Source: Symbiodinium natans
Taxonomy: Eukaryota; Sar; Dinophyceae; Suessiales; Symbiodiniaceae
NCBI GenBank assembly: GCA_905221605.1
Contig: CAJNDS010000398.1
Span: 1 to 64,000 of the forward strand
Length of the DNA: 64,000 nt
Direction: 5' to 3'
Shown: one piece after another, positions 20,801 through 28,200 of the stretch
Numbering within the stretch: the stretch's first letter is position 1
Layout of the letters: each line of letters begins with the position of its first letter
Translations under genes and position numbers: made by a program
The notes under the pieces: model-generated
Told to the model about the DNA's origin: nothing
Database searches by the model: none
Seen by the model: the letters and a program-made list of their open reading frames with translations, nothing else

Positions 20801-22519
20801 GACGAGGCCATCTACTACGTGGTGGAGAAGCTTAAGAGCGCGGTAAAGATCAAGGTGACCGCTGACTTGGATCGTGATCAGCAAATCACGTTTCTTGGTC
20901 GTCAAATCACCAGGAAGAAGGGCGAGGACTCTTTGGTGATTGGCATGGCAGGCGAGTACTACCAGGAGATCTATGAGGGTTTTGGACTTGGGAAAAGTCC
21001 GAAGTCTTGCCCGACGCCGCCGAATCTTCGAGAACTTTATGACAGAGAAGAAGAAGTCTTGGAGCGGGAGTTGAGCTCGGAAGCTGCTGCTCGATATCGC
21101 TCTACGCTGGGACGCCTTTCATGGTTGGCCATGACGCGCGTGGATCTAGCATATTATGTTTCCATGCTAGCTCGAGGCCAGGCCAGTCCACGTGAGAAGC
21201 ATGAACGTGCGATGCGGATGGTATTACGGTATCTTCGGCATGTTCAGGACTTTCGACAAATCGTCCATCCAGTTGATGAACGGAGCCTTCGGTTGGATTG
21301 CTACGTGGATGCGTCATGGGGCAGTGAGAGGAGCGTTGATCGCAAGAGTGTGAGCGGTGGTTGCATCATGCTTGGTGGTTTCTGCTTGAAAGCGTGGTCA
21401 CGGCTTCAACAAGCTGTCGCTCTCAGCTCAGCAGAGTCGGAGTTGTACGGATTGGTTGAGGGAGCAAAGGAATCACTTTCAATCCGAAGGGCAATTTCCC
21501 ACGTGTTTGGATGGGATGAGTTGTGCGCACCGCACCTCTTTTGCGACTCCGAGGCCGCCATTGCCATCAGCAGGGCTGACGGCTTGAGGCGTGTCAGACA
21601 TATAGATCTGAGAGCATGCTTTATACAAGATCAGCTCCGACAGCGACTTCTCTTCATCTTCGGAGTGCGAGGAGCCTCCAACGTCGCTGACCTCTTCACA
21701 AAATCGTTAGATGCCCGGACTACGTTGAAACACATGTTGAGCCTTGGTTTGTCCGAAGTCACTGTTGCAGCTTGTGTTGGTGAGTTGGCGTGTTTCGTTG
21801 GCTTGCTTGGCGCTGCTGTGGCTGGCAAGGATCATGTATCTCTTGCAGATCGGTATCGTTTGATGGAGTTTGCCAAGTGGTTGGTGGTTGAGTTCTGTGC
21901 GCCTCCTATGTCGAGCATGTTGGCTGCGTCGCGAGCGTGCTCCTGGGTTGGTGTGTTGACTGTCAGCGAGGCAGATGACGGCGGAGATCCGGCCACTACA
22001 GCGCAGCTTCAGCAGATCTGCACTCTCCACATCCGCAGGGGGGGTTTCGTCTACTTGTGGGCTAGTACTCCGTGCACCGGTGGTTGTCTGTACCAGCATC
22101 TACATGCACGTGATCCAGCCTACAGACGCGGTCGCTTGGCACGGCACTGGTCGCTTCACAGGAAGCTGTGGAAGGCTTTTATGTCGCTGTGTGACTACGT
22201 CCATGCTTGGTCGATCGAGTGGCCCCGAGCCTGTGCTTACTGGTCATGGAACCAGACTATCCGTTTTCTGCAGTCGCGACCGTACATGTTGCACGATGTG
22301 TTGGTTGACGGTTGCTCGCTTGGCATGCGTGGTCGAGATGGCGAGTTGATCTACAAACGTTGGCGTGTCATCACGACGATGGAGTCGGTTGCTCGCGGCT
22401 TGTCGGTCTTTCGGTGCCCAGGTGATGGTCATCCACATTCCGCCAACTTCGATCTCAAGAATACCCAACACTACCCGGCGAAGTTGACGAACGCTTTCTT
22501 GCACGCGTTAAACGCATGA
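14804..22519 (+). CDS. Copia Gag-Pol polyprotein with C-terminal methyltransferase-like module
   Basis: A 2571-codon frame from the first ATG; an in-frame GTG lies 7 codons upstream. Visible in order: a Gag core at about 180-400; a Lys/Gly-rich stretch; a CCHC knuckle (Cys497, Cys500, His505, Cys510); six 21-residue tandem repeats at about 585-708; an aspartic protease LLDSGAS (Asp746); a low-complexity linker at about 860-1180 that overlaps another frame; an integrase zinc motif (His1273/1278, Cys1285, Cys1288) and DD35E core (Asp1315, Asp1383, Glu1419); RT with YVDD at 1989-1992; and RNase H with YVDAS (Asp2169) and SSAESE. From about residue 2350 an extra module carries VVEFC, STPCTGGC (Cys2424), EWP (2472), a DGC motif and YPAKL. 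It makes the particle, protease, integrase and reverse transcriptase for its own transposition. The tail is unusual for Copia. Confidence 0.94.
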   Translation: MEGRGRPSYYHIGEGEPRMLRERGRRGAEPPYERPSGSRHSSLPPRNPVVGSGVAFSPMSNLSGAVHPTGSPVVGSPTAMGTPIPAMTSPMSPPGLVPPPPAAVDPVAVQAALGSQLLVQTVQQQQQQISQMMSLVQQLVQDRTSAEKKGKGAGSLSSISDSVDHAMEVDDGNGAPIRNPKADSYVPKLPMLDGGRMNKGRRAEIEAWVEYLEVFLPWIALFDDRIPSEVQACFVKDKPILNKDLAKGESIRSTRVFLYLRQSFANFSRGLDILKQVEREQLGVPAGYEALRRLHQDLSVCSRIEASTLREEMLRYQPPASTKDRFLEVFRSVQVELAKYGRLVAAFPDLALSEADQSMIVLKGLDADVKRYILLHAKIDSMSELETAIKFYDANIKILTFADSGRGRDRRNNNDIANPLNFKGDGKGKDKGKEKGKDKGKEKGKDKGKDKGRSGKDKHDKKGEKGGKGNATQDPGKGGGGSSGSDPKHDKRANVKCYNCNELGHYSNRCPKKAAKGVAAAATLLEPQLAALTLEGPHVFAAAVGCEFFDIAQGDSDNESSLSDGDWEAFGRSWLLESSEATVELGTSQLGSLETPVELEKAPVESGTSQLGSLETPVELEKAPVESGTSQLGSLETPVELEKAPVESGTSQLGSLETPVELEKAPVESGTSQLGSLETPVELEKAPVELGTSQLGSLETPVELEKALSTLGEHGLSEFYFHDMSMAAPHVTHGSSSEAMDWWLLDSGASTHLISEETLQHVQVLSLSEHVGRDCVTATGASIGVQKSAVVRVCFAVERSSPIVVEFEALVAPVRFNLLSLGRLLNRNWTVSFAPHLHVQAGGFKFKAVWSNNCCWLQSHAVARACLVSQEQSAAQQIADPSCPRHSATREDGLLQRERSGMAHAREGQREAGPESRCDSSGLNLCGRRGLRGEHPVGHSYVHGDRGRNPLGARGCRVPGGVEAGRDRDPRTRQSSSAEAHAKEAESEEDAPEAPREEDAKGSELFVDKEDPREAGASFRSPAAVVDVVECKFKGSEEAEAQGESHDVSCKVRFEPLSKGEEGPREANAGGAPQGAFFAVPGPQGPLHCDDHLRDHQGESKAPEPTEEGSRLPGVPGEVAYPSAGSATSTLAHAAEESDIAIGQRITGTSYAAKDIAIATTTDQSRNAYFKWMECGDGPKALSAVSQKGSSQAVASSKSLDVLDGCACACDVGMSGMVGMSGMVGMSGMVEHVCVGELDQEKAPAPDGDQAWLLHGDQELLHQELWGKVHREHVLRSHVPFNSSCEHCVRGRGLEPARKIERDSGEGAQKEVQIDKFFYKGIWFLVLVLVGCFAIGTVMYREVSGPRGAAAREVMLGEMSAWGRSVGLVGVEARDLSVCVKSDLEGVVKNLAQGFADTMTVGAVEVSDVPVGRHAPVAERAIRTLKETANTLCAGLEQVGLEPCGRGVSFLLSHCAQAHNRYQIQPGSAMTPEQRSLRTMRQPRAIYVWGASILATPPPSLRQFITGRYGQAAYLGPEVAGGSHLVQFRLKDGSLKIARSARIRMLVPMTFELSALRGICRMLPERAGDVVRGLPAVDQGNMRDLPIPNTETRGPPASWVEENGRTPRCRACRLRGVPADKAWHTQKCRDRYAAYVKSSFDPNQFVLDDAQHELEIEGVELDLGSRAFGELDVGLELPDDVQDYEPTEDEGERGLGDSFLPEGVLEGELRPGDSVGVEPAASEEADFMEVEPESLDRVPEPESDAMVNNVLFRESLGFAAVANPSTGGQTVKLGGETLVVEMPSSSKDDVTGHALDLGLTYEGMLRELSALESLAVGDVIWHVDPKQKVISTRWVSNAKLERVDGKERPLVRCRVVARDFAQGATAAQLGISAATSSAEALRTFLFYAGSKRQNVVGLDVSTAFLFAELEEEDGTVVVRLPAGVTGPNGRPGFMRLRKALYGLRAAAQTWARHLAKLLKRLCDLTPCETEPCLFSGVVLGGQRVAVLCYVDDLLISGDSDEAIYYVVEKLKSAVKIKVTADLDRDQQITFLGRQITRKKGEDSLVIGMAGEYYQEIYEGFGLGKSPKSCPTPPNLRELYDREEEVLERELSSEAAARYRSTLGRLSWLAMTRVDLAYYVSMLARGQASPREKHERAMRMVLRYLRHVQDFRQIVHPVDERSLRLDCYVDASWGSERSVDRKSVSGGCIMLGGFCLKAWSRLQQAVALSSAESELYGLVEGAKESLSIRRAISHVFGWDELCAPHLFCDSEAAIAISRADGLRRVRHIDLRACFIQDQLRQRLLFIFGVRGASNVADLFTKSLDARTTLKHMLSLGLSEVTVAACVGELACFVGLLGAAVAGKDHVSLADRYRLMEFAKWLVVEFCAPPMSSMLAASRACSWVGVLTVSEADDGGDPATTAQLQQICTLHIRRGGFVYLWASTPCTGGCLYQHLHARDPAYRRGRLARHWSLHRKLWKAFMSLCDYVHAWSIEWPRACAYWSWNQTIRFLQSRPYMLHDVLVDGCSLGMRGRDGELIYKRWRVITTMESVARGLSVFRCPGDGHPHSANFDLKNTQHYPAKLTNAFLHALNA
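16553..16926 (+). repeat. 63-bp in-frame tandem repeat in the Gag region
   Basis: Six copies of a 63-bp unit, each encoding 21 residues with cores TSQLGSLETPVELEKAP. Middle copies are nearly identical and alternate between two third-position variants. It lies between the zinc knuckle and the protease and is likely a length-variable spacer. Confidence 0.93.
17478..18350 (+). CDS. Overlapping internal ORF of Copia 1, between protease and integrase
   Basis: A 290-codon frame with its own ATG, in a different frame from Gag-Pol but wholly inside it. The product starts MASSSESEVEW, has a Lys/Pro/Met-rich basic segment, a Lys/Arg-rich helix-like segment (RRTLEEHLKEHFLQCL) and a Pro-rich tail ending SGWSVVTDRKR. 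No known domain was recognised. Its composition looks more protein-like than the Arg/Gly/Glu-rich Gag-Pol reading of the same bases, which suggests it is or was coding. It may be a captured host fragment, a second element protein or the ancestral frame before a frameshift pair. Copia 2 has a counterpart at the same position. Confidence 0.5.
   Translation: MASSSESEVEWRMQGKDKGKLVRRVVATQAASISVGEEDFEESTRLATATSTETEGAILLVPADAESQVVLKPGEIETPGPAKVPQQKPMPKKPKVKKMPQKPLVKRMPKAASSSSTKRTPVKLVPRSDRQQPWLTLWSASSRAVKKQKLKESRMTSAARSDLNRFRKEKKGPERRTLEEHLKEHFLQCLDRKAPYTVTTISEIIKEKAKPPSPPRKEADSPGYPERLPTPPRVPPRRRLPTPPRNPTSPLASASRAPATPPKTSPLPPPPTNPGTPTSSGWSVVTDRKR
21840..22519 (+). other. Methyltransferase-like C-terminal module of Copia 1 Pol
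   Basis: The last 220 or so codons after RNase H, read in the Pol frame. Motif order: WLVVEFC (motif I-like), ASTPCTGGC (position of the PPC loop of cytosine-C5 methyltransferases), SIEWP (position of the ENV/ENP motif), VDGCSLG, KRW, RCPGDGHPH and HYPAKL. The same order appears in Copia 2 (33569-34322) and, in more canonical form, in the DIRS polyprotein at 45956-46720. The glycine-rich SAM loop is weak here, so activity is doubtful. Confidence 0.55.
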
Positions 22520-22594
22520 CACCGCGAGATTTGCTCAAAGTTTTCCCTCTTTTTACTTTGCCTTCGGTACGGTGTATAGAGCATAGGACGTGCC

Positions 22595-23032
22595 ATGGCT
22601 GATATGGTTGAGGTTGAAAACGCTGTGAGGCGCACTTGGGTTCGAGAGCTCTGGATGCAATGGGTTCCTCAGCAGCAGGTGGAAGTCAGTTTGATCGCCT
22701 TCCTTGCGATGTTTTCCTTGGCGATGCTTGGCAGCTTCCTCGCTGGAATCTTTGTGCAGCAATACCGACAGCGTCACAGCCATATTCTATCTTTGAGTGA
22801 GCTTCTTACCTTTCTTCCGGTGGAACAAAGTCGGAGAGCAATTATCACTACGCGGCATGGATACGCCTTTCATGTTCGCAGCGATTGCCCCGCCCTGCGC
22901 AATACCCACCCAGGCAATCTGCAGCGTCGAGTTGCTTGTGAGCTTTGTCTGCAATACTTGCGCGTGGACCAGCCGACACCCACCGTGTCGAGGGGGGGTG
23001 TAGAAGTTCGAGAACTGTGCGTCATCCTGTGA
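22595..23032 (+). CDS. Small membrane protein ORF of Copia 1
   Basis: A 145-codon frame with an ATG in good context, 75 bp after the Pol stop and before the right LTR. It has a predicted transmembrane helix at about 32-53 (LIAFLAMFSLAMLGSFLAGI) followed by a basic stretch (YRQRH). A Cys/His pattern lies in the C-terminal half: HGYAFHVRSDCPAL then CELC. This could be a third element ORF in an env-like position, but it has no signal peptide or glycoprotein features, so I do not call it Env. It runs across the G7 tract that may start the LTR. Function unknown. Confidence 0.5.
   Translation: MADMVEVENAVRRTWVRELWMQWVPQQQVEVSLIAFLAMFSLAMLGSFLAGIFVQQYRQRHSHILSLSELLTFLPVEQSRRAIITTRHGYAFHVRSDCPALRNTHPGNLQRRVACELCLQYLRVDQPTPTVSRGGVEVRELCVIL
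22990..22998 (+). promoter_or_regulatory. Candidate polypurine tract of Copia 1
   Basis: GAGGGGGGG followed by TGTAGAAG. It resembles the Copia 2 tract GAGGGGG followed by TGTGAAAG. If used, the right LTR would be 22999-23400. Confidence 0.45.
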
Positions 23033-23169
23033 GGGTGCGACACGGTGAGTTTTGCAGTTTGCAGTTTTGTGTGCATAGCTTGGAGTCTGCTCAGCTTTTG
23101 AAGTTTTCCCAGTAGCCTGAGTACGATTAGTGGTGCAGGAACGTTTTGCCTCGTAGGGAACCACTCTCG

Positions 23170-23400
23170 TCGAGTTTCGTGACTTGAGGGTAGTTTTGGA
23201 GGTCTTTTAAGCCGAGCTGTCAAGTTGGAGAGCTGTGATACGTTTTCCATTTTGGCTCAAGTGACGAGCACTGGTGTGAGTGCTGCAAGCCAAAACAGAA
23301 GTGTTGTCCGAGTGTCTGAGCTTGCTTGCTTGGTTTGGACTTGTGTGAGTTGGCTTGGTTGTATCCTTGGTGCCTTGCTTGGCATCTTGGGTTTTTAACG
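23170..23400 (+). repeat. 3' LTR of Copia 1 (repeat-defined part)
   Basis: A copy of 14489-14719 with one visible substitution (TTGTC here, TTGTT there). It contains the same spliced-leader relic at 23247-23261. The true LTR may extend left to 22999. Confidence 0.88.
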
Positions 23401-24298
23401 AGAAGGACTGCCATGGGCACAAGAGGTGATGAACTCGCGGGCACCAAGGTAAAGAAGGCGCCTCCACTCCGCAAGCCAAGCCATTTTCGAAAGCCTGGGT
23501 TGCTCAAGAAGACCTATGACTCCACATGTCAAGGCAAAGAACATGAGGCACAGAGCACGGAGAGCGAGAGTTGTACCAGCAAGCGTTCGCTTCTCAGTGG
23601 GGACATACCCTCTTGGCTCTTCATGGCTGCGGAAAGCAGGGTACGCAGCACAGCTGAAGGTGGCGCAGGGCAGCGTGATGAGAAAGCTCCTCAGTCGGCC
23701 TTTCTGAATGAGATGTACGAGCCACTCCAGGACCCGGAGCCAAGTCAGGTCAAAACGGGGCTATGGAAAAGGTCTAGAACCGAACCCGTACGCCTACCTA
23801 ACAAACCCATAAAGTGAGTGACCCTGCCAGAACCTCCGCAGATTTCAATGAACTCAAAGAAGAAAGCGAGGGACCTGGTGGGGCCTGCGACCCGCGGAGC
23901 AGTGATGGTCCGAATGTCGGTCGGTGAAGCGGGAAAGAGCAGCCTCTTCCTTCGAGAGCAACCTGCTATAGCCCTTTCTTAGAAGCCATGCGCGAGTCAC
24001 GGTTTCTCCTGCATTGGAAGTGACAAAGGCGCCTTTTTTCTTGGAGGCATCGAGGCATACAAGGTTGAGTCCATGACTGCAGCCAGTCGGTGGATGCTAA
24101 GAGACAAGGACACTGAGCAAAGGTCAACTCTTCGCGGCGTCTCAAGCGGCGACCGTTTTCGTTGGTTTCTGGTCGAGCTATGCGCCTCAGGCGCCCAAAG
24201 GGGCCCACTTCTCAAGCGGTTACCGCGCCGCTCCACGCGCCGCGCCCGACAGAAGAAACTGTTCCATTTCGTGATAGGTCAGTTTAAGGCCATGCCTC
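23401..24298. other. Host flank between the Copia elements, no firm gene
   Basis: An open frame from 23413 (MGTRGDELAGTK...) runs to 23817 and ends near a possible splice donor, AAAGTGAGTG. A second open stretch lies at 24073-24297. Neither has a recognisable domain. These may be exons or decayed coding DNA. Confidence 0.3.
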
Positions 24299-24674
24299 TT
24301 GTCGGACGAGCTTCTTGCAGCAGCCCGCCAGTGGCTAACAGAGACGACCGCAAACAGGGCGGCCTTCTACTCTGCCTTGGAGAAGCCGATTGTGGTGGCG
24401 AAGAAGGTTCTTTCCAAGGCAAAGGCAAAGAAGGCGGCTGCAGCCAAGCGCAAGGTCACAAACGCCGAGCTAGCTGCCCAGTTGTCGGATCCTTCCAAAG
24501 TTCTGCCTTAACTTGCTGGACTGACAGACCTCCGCAAGAGACAAGATGCGCTGGAGGCAGCTTCTTAGGCGTTCTTGCCAGGACTCACTCCAGCCCACCA
24601 GCAGTCCTTTTTGGGAGCATTGCCAAAAGGGCCGGGTCTACCTCGGAAAAAGCAGGCTCAGCTAATTCACCAAG
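24299..24674 (+). pseudogene. Decayed coding sequence, left part (interrupted by Copia 2)
   Basis: One frame reads on through 24674 with only two nonsense codons, TAA at 24509-24511 and TAG at 24566-24568. It includes the Lys/Ala-rich stretch VAKKVLSKAKAKKAAAAK, then LTDLRKRQDALEAAS and FLGALPKGPGLP. The style resembles N-terminal Gag or coiled-coil regions of other dinoflagellate retroelements, but I cannot name the family. The frame has no ATG here, so the 5' end is missing or in another exon. It continues after the Copia 2 insertion. Confidence 0.5.
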
Positions 24675-25228
24675 TGTGAAAGTTTTTTGACTTCCTTGTG
24701 AGTGCCTTTACAGTTGACAGGATGTCTTGCACATGTGACATGAACCACGAGTTTGCATTGCGTGAGTTGAGAACTGTGCTTGAAACGTTTGTTTTGTGTT
24801 AGCAGAAACAGGCATGGACATAGCATGTTTGGAGCTTGGCTTGAAAGTGTTTCTTGCTTTGAGCTTGACATGAGATGCTTGGAGTGTGCATGATGAGCAG
24901 AGAAGCACTCGAGATGCTTTAGGAGCATCCTTGAAGAAGTGCGTGTTGCTCTGAGTTTGCTCTTCAAACCTTGGCCGCCGACCCTCGCTTCGCTCGTGTC
25001 GTCGTACTGAGGTTCGAGCAGAGTGGCTGTGCACTTGTATGCTTGTTTTGCTGAAGCACTGAAGTCCTGAGAAGCATTAGGACGTTTGCATGTGTTCCTC
25101 CTTTGTTTAACAAAGTTGAGATGGAATTCACGAAAGTGAAGCTGCGCTGACTCTGCGAGAGACTTGCCGAACACCTCTGGGTGTTTTGGCTCAAGCGTGG
25201 AGTGAAAAAGAGCTCTGCGTTTTTCACA
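24675..25228 (+). repeat. 5' LTR of Copia 2
   Basis: 554 bp, with 7-bp inverted ends. TTTTGGCTCAAG at 25184-25195 equals the last 12 bases of the dinoflagellate spliced leader, 33 bp before the LTR end. Confidence 0.97.
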
Positions 25229-25242
25229 TGGTAGCGGAGCGT
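25229..25242 (+). promoter_or_regulatory. Primer-binding site, initiator Met-tRNA type
   Basis: TGGTAGCGGAGCGT directly after the LTR CA end, identical to the Copia 1 site. Confidence 0.88.
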
Positions 25243-25265
25243 CTGAGGACGTTCCAGTAGAGACC

Positions 25266-28200
25266 ATGGCCGCCCAAGCTCCGGACCCTTCTCAGGTGCC
25301 GGTACCGGACGTGAGTCCTGAAGAAGAGGCTTTGCTGTTTGGTCAAGCAGGCCAGACAACTTCGCGACCTCAGGAAGCACCGAACCCCTTTGAGTCCCCT
25401 CCGGCAACTCCTGCTCAAGCGCAGGCTTCACCAGCGGGCAGTCAGGCAGGGGGAACTTTGCCCACAGCCAGCGGTGGAGGAACCGAGACTGGGTTTCAAG
25501 CCATCGTGTTGGAAATGCTACGTCAGCAGAACCAGTCTACACTTGAGCTCTTGCGTCAGCAAGGGCAGGCTACTCAACAGAACCAGCAGTTGATAGCTGC
25601 TCTCATGAGACGCATGGACTTAGAGGAGAAACGCCGAAACGAGGCCGAAGAGAAGGCAGCTGAGACTGCTAAGTTGGTTGCTGAAGCTGCAGCTAAAGCC
25701 AAGACTGCCGACCCGTTTTCGGGACCTGGTGCCACAGCAGCGACGGGGTCGTCTTCGTCTACTTCTTTTAGTGGTGGGTCCACTCTTCAGAACCGAGCGG
25801 AGAAGTACCTACCGCCTTTGCCATTGCTGGAGCATCAAGGCATGAGCAAAGGACGCATGCGAGAAGTGGAAACATGGCATGGCTATGTGGAGACGTTGAG
25901 CTCGTGGTTGGCTTTGCAAGACGAGTCTTTCGTTCGGGAGCTTCAGCTGTGTGTGAAGGTGAAACACGAGATACTCCAGAAGGATCTCAGTGTGGAAGTT
26001 GCAGCGCGGAGCGCTAAGCTGTTTTACTACCTGACCCAAGCCCTGGCAAAGTGGGAAAGGGGTCTGGAGTTGCTACGCTCTTGCTCGAAGCGACAGGCTT
26101 TGAGTGCCTGTGGGTACGAGGCCATGCGCACCATCACACAGCAGTACAGCATAGTATCCCGCATGGAAGCCGTCTTCGTGCGTGACCAGTGTTTGAAGTT
26201 GCAGCACACGTGCCAACATATTCGGCGACCTACTGACCTCATTAGGCACCTTGAAGATGAGTTTTCTCGGTCTGAGGCAAAGCTGTCGAATTTCCCTGAA
26301 CTTCTTCTGTCAGAGGCTGATCGGTGCAGTATCCTTTTGCAAGCGGTGAATACCGAGCTTCGTCAATACGTTGTCTTGCATGGGAAGAGCAACGACTGGA
26401 ACTCATTGTGCAGCAGTCTGAAGTACTACGAAGAACAGCTTCGACTATGTGAGGCTCCAGGTGGAACGTCTCGATCCCTCAGTGACACTTTGTGTGATTA
26501 CTGCGGGAAACGGGGACACCAAGCCGAGAAATGCTGGCAGAAGCAAAGGGATGAGAAGGCCCGTGGTGGTGGAAGTCCGGACAAAGGCAAGGGTGACCAT
26601 GGAAAGGATCGAAAGAAGCCTAAAGACAAAGGAAAAGGGGACCGAAATCCCAAAGGTGGGGGAACTCCCAAAGGTGGAGGAACGCCGCGGGGAGGTGGAA
26701 CTCCTCGGAGCGAGCACGGGGACAAGAGCCCCAAAGGGCGCGGAAAGGGCAAGGAGAAGTCGAAGAAGAAGAAAGGAAAAGGGAAAGGCCGTTACTTGGG
26801 TGAGCCCGAATCGGAAGCAGACTCTGGGGAAGCCACCTTGATGGCTTTGGGTTTTTCTGGAGTGCGGGAAGCTTCGGCCGAACCTTCTCTTCCTCCTCGT
26901 GTTCTGAACGCGCCTGAAGAGGTGAAGCCGGTAGGCACCGTAGTTGGAGATTCAATGGGGGCCTTAGGCTCGAAGTTTTCTCAAAGAGGAAACCTCTCTC
27001 AGATGTGCTCGCACCTAGGGGTTAGCCCGAGGGATGTTTGGTTGGTTGATAGTGGGGCTACGTGCCACATAGTTTCCAACCAGTTTATCTCAGGATTTCG
27101 TGTGGTGAAGACACACGACAAGGCAGCCAGTCTGTTCAACGCCTCTGGAGGTTCGATCGACGTTTCGTCTGTGGTCGATATCGAAGTCTACTTCGGTGAT
27201 GTTCTTCTGAGACTCGGGGAGGTGTTGGTGGCTGATGTCGGGTTTAACGTCCTCTCTCCATGGTGTGGGGCGGAATTGGGTTGGAAGACCTATCTGTCCA
27301 AAACGGGGTCCCGAATGTACAAAGGGAACAAGAAGAGTATCAAGTTGGTTGGTCACAATCGGGCCTGGTGGGCGTTTAGTGGGGGGAAGAAGTCTAAAGC
27401 CTCCTCCAAGAAAGGGGCGGAGGGGCCTAAAGACATGGAACTTGATTCACTGAAGGACGCTGTTGTGCCAGGATCTGAGGTTCCTATCCCCTCAGGACAG
27501 CGGACCGCTCCCAGGAGCATCTTGAAGAAAGGAGGAAAGAGCCTGCATAAGGTCGATGAGCTCGATGATGAGCAGTGTGGCCGACACGCTTTGTCTTCAA
27601 CTCCGTTTTCGTTTCTCCTTCGAGGGTTTAGGTCTGAGATCTTCAATCCCGAAAGTCCTCTGGGAAAGCCCAAAGTTCCCTCAAGTTGTCCAGAAAGTCC
27701 TCAAGAGGAGCTTGTTTTCGACAAAAATCTTAGGAAACAGCATGACATGTGTGGCTTGACCTTGATTAGGAAGCAGCATGACATGTTTGGCTTGAACTTG
27801 CGCTTGATTTTTGAGCTTGGATTGAATTGCTTGAGCATGTTGCTTTGGAACCTTGGGAACATACATGCTTTGGAGCTTGCTTTGCGTGGGTGCGTCATGT
27901 TTTTCATGGGGTGTTTTTCGCTTCTGCAAGGGATTGGAGCGCCTTTCGGAGGCGCACGAAGGAACAGATCCGGAGCTCTGAGTGTTTTGGTTCTAGTAGC
28001 CTTTTGTTTTTGTTGCTCGGAGAGCAATACGCTCCATGATGGGTGGCTCCCAAACCTCTGGGCCTGCGATAGAGGACCCAGTTGGTGGAGAGGCGAGTGT
28101 TTCGCCAATGGTGGGCCCGTCGCTGGAGGAGGTGACGGTCCAGGAGCCAATTGGAGAGAAAGAGGTGCCATCAGCGGCTTCCTCGGGGGAAGTTCTTTTC

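Larger units (their letters stand above)
14489..23400 (+). mobile_element. Copia-type LTR retrotransposon 1
   Basis: Two 231-bp direct repeats (14489-14719 and 23170-23400) differ at one base that I could see. They enclose an initiator-Met tRNA primer site and a complete Gag-Pol frame in Copia order. No target duplication is visible at these ends. The right-hand LTR may really start at 22999, after a G7 tract, which would make it 402 bp and the left LTR 5'-truncated; that would also explain the missing duplication and the absence of a TG start. One intact frame and near-identical LTRs suggest recent insertion. Confidence 0.93.

Noticed and set aside
22595-23032. Envelope glycoprotein
   Set aside because: One membrane helix but no signal peptide, surface domain or fusion motif; too short for Env.
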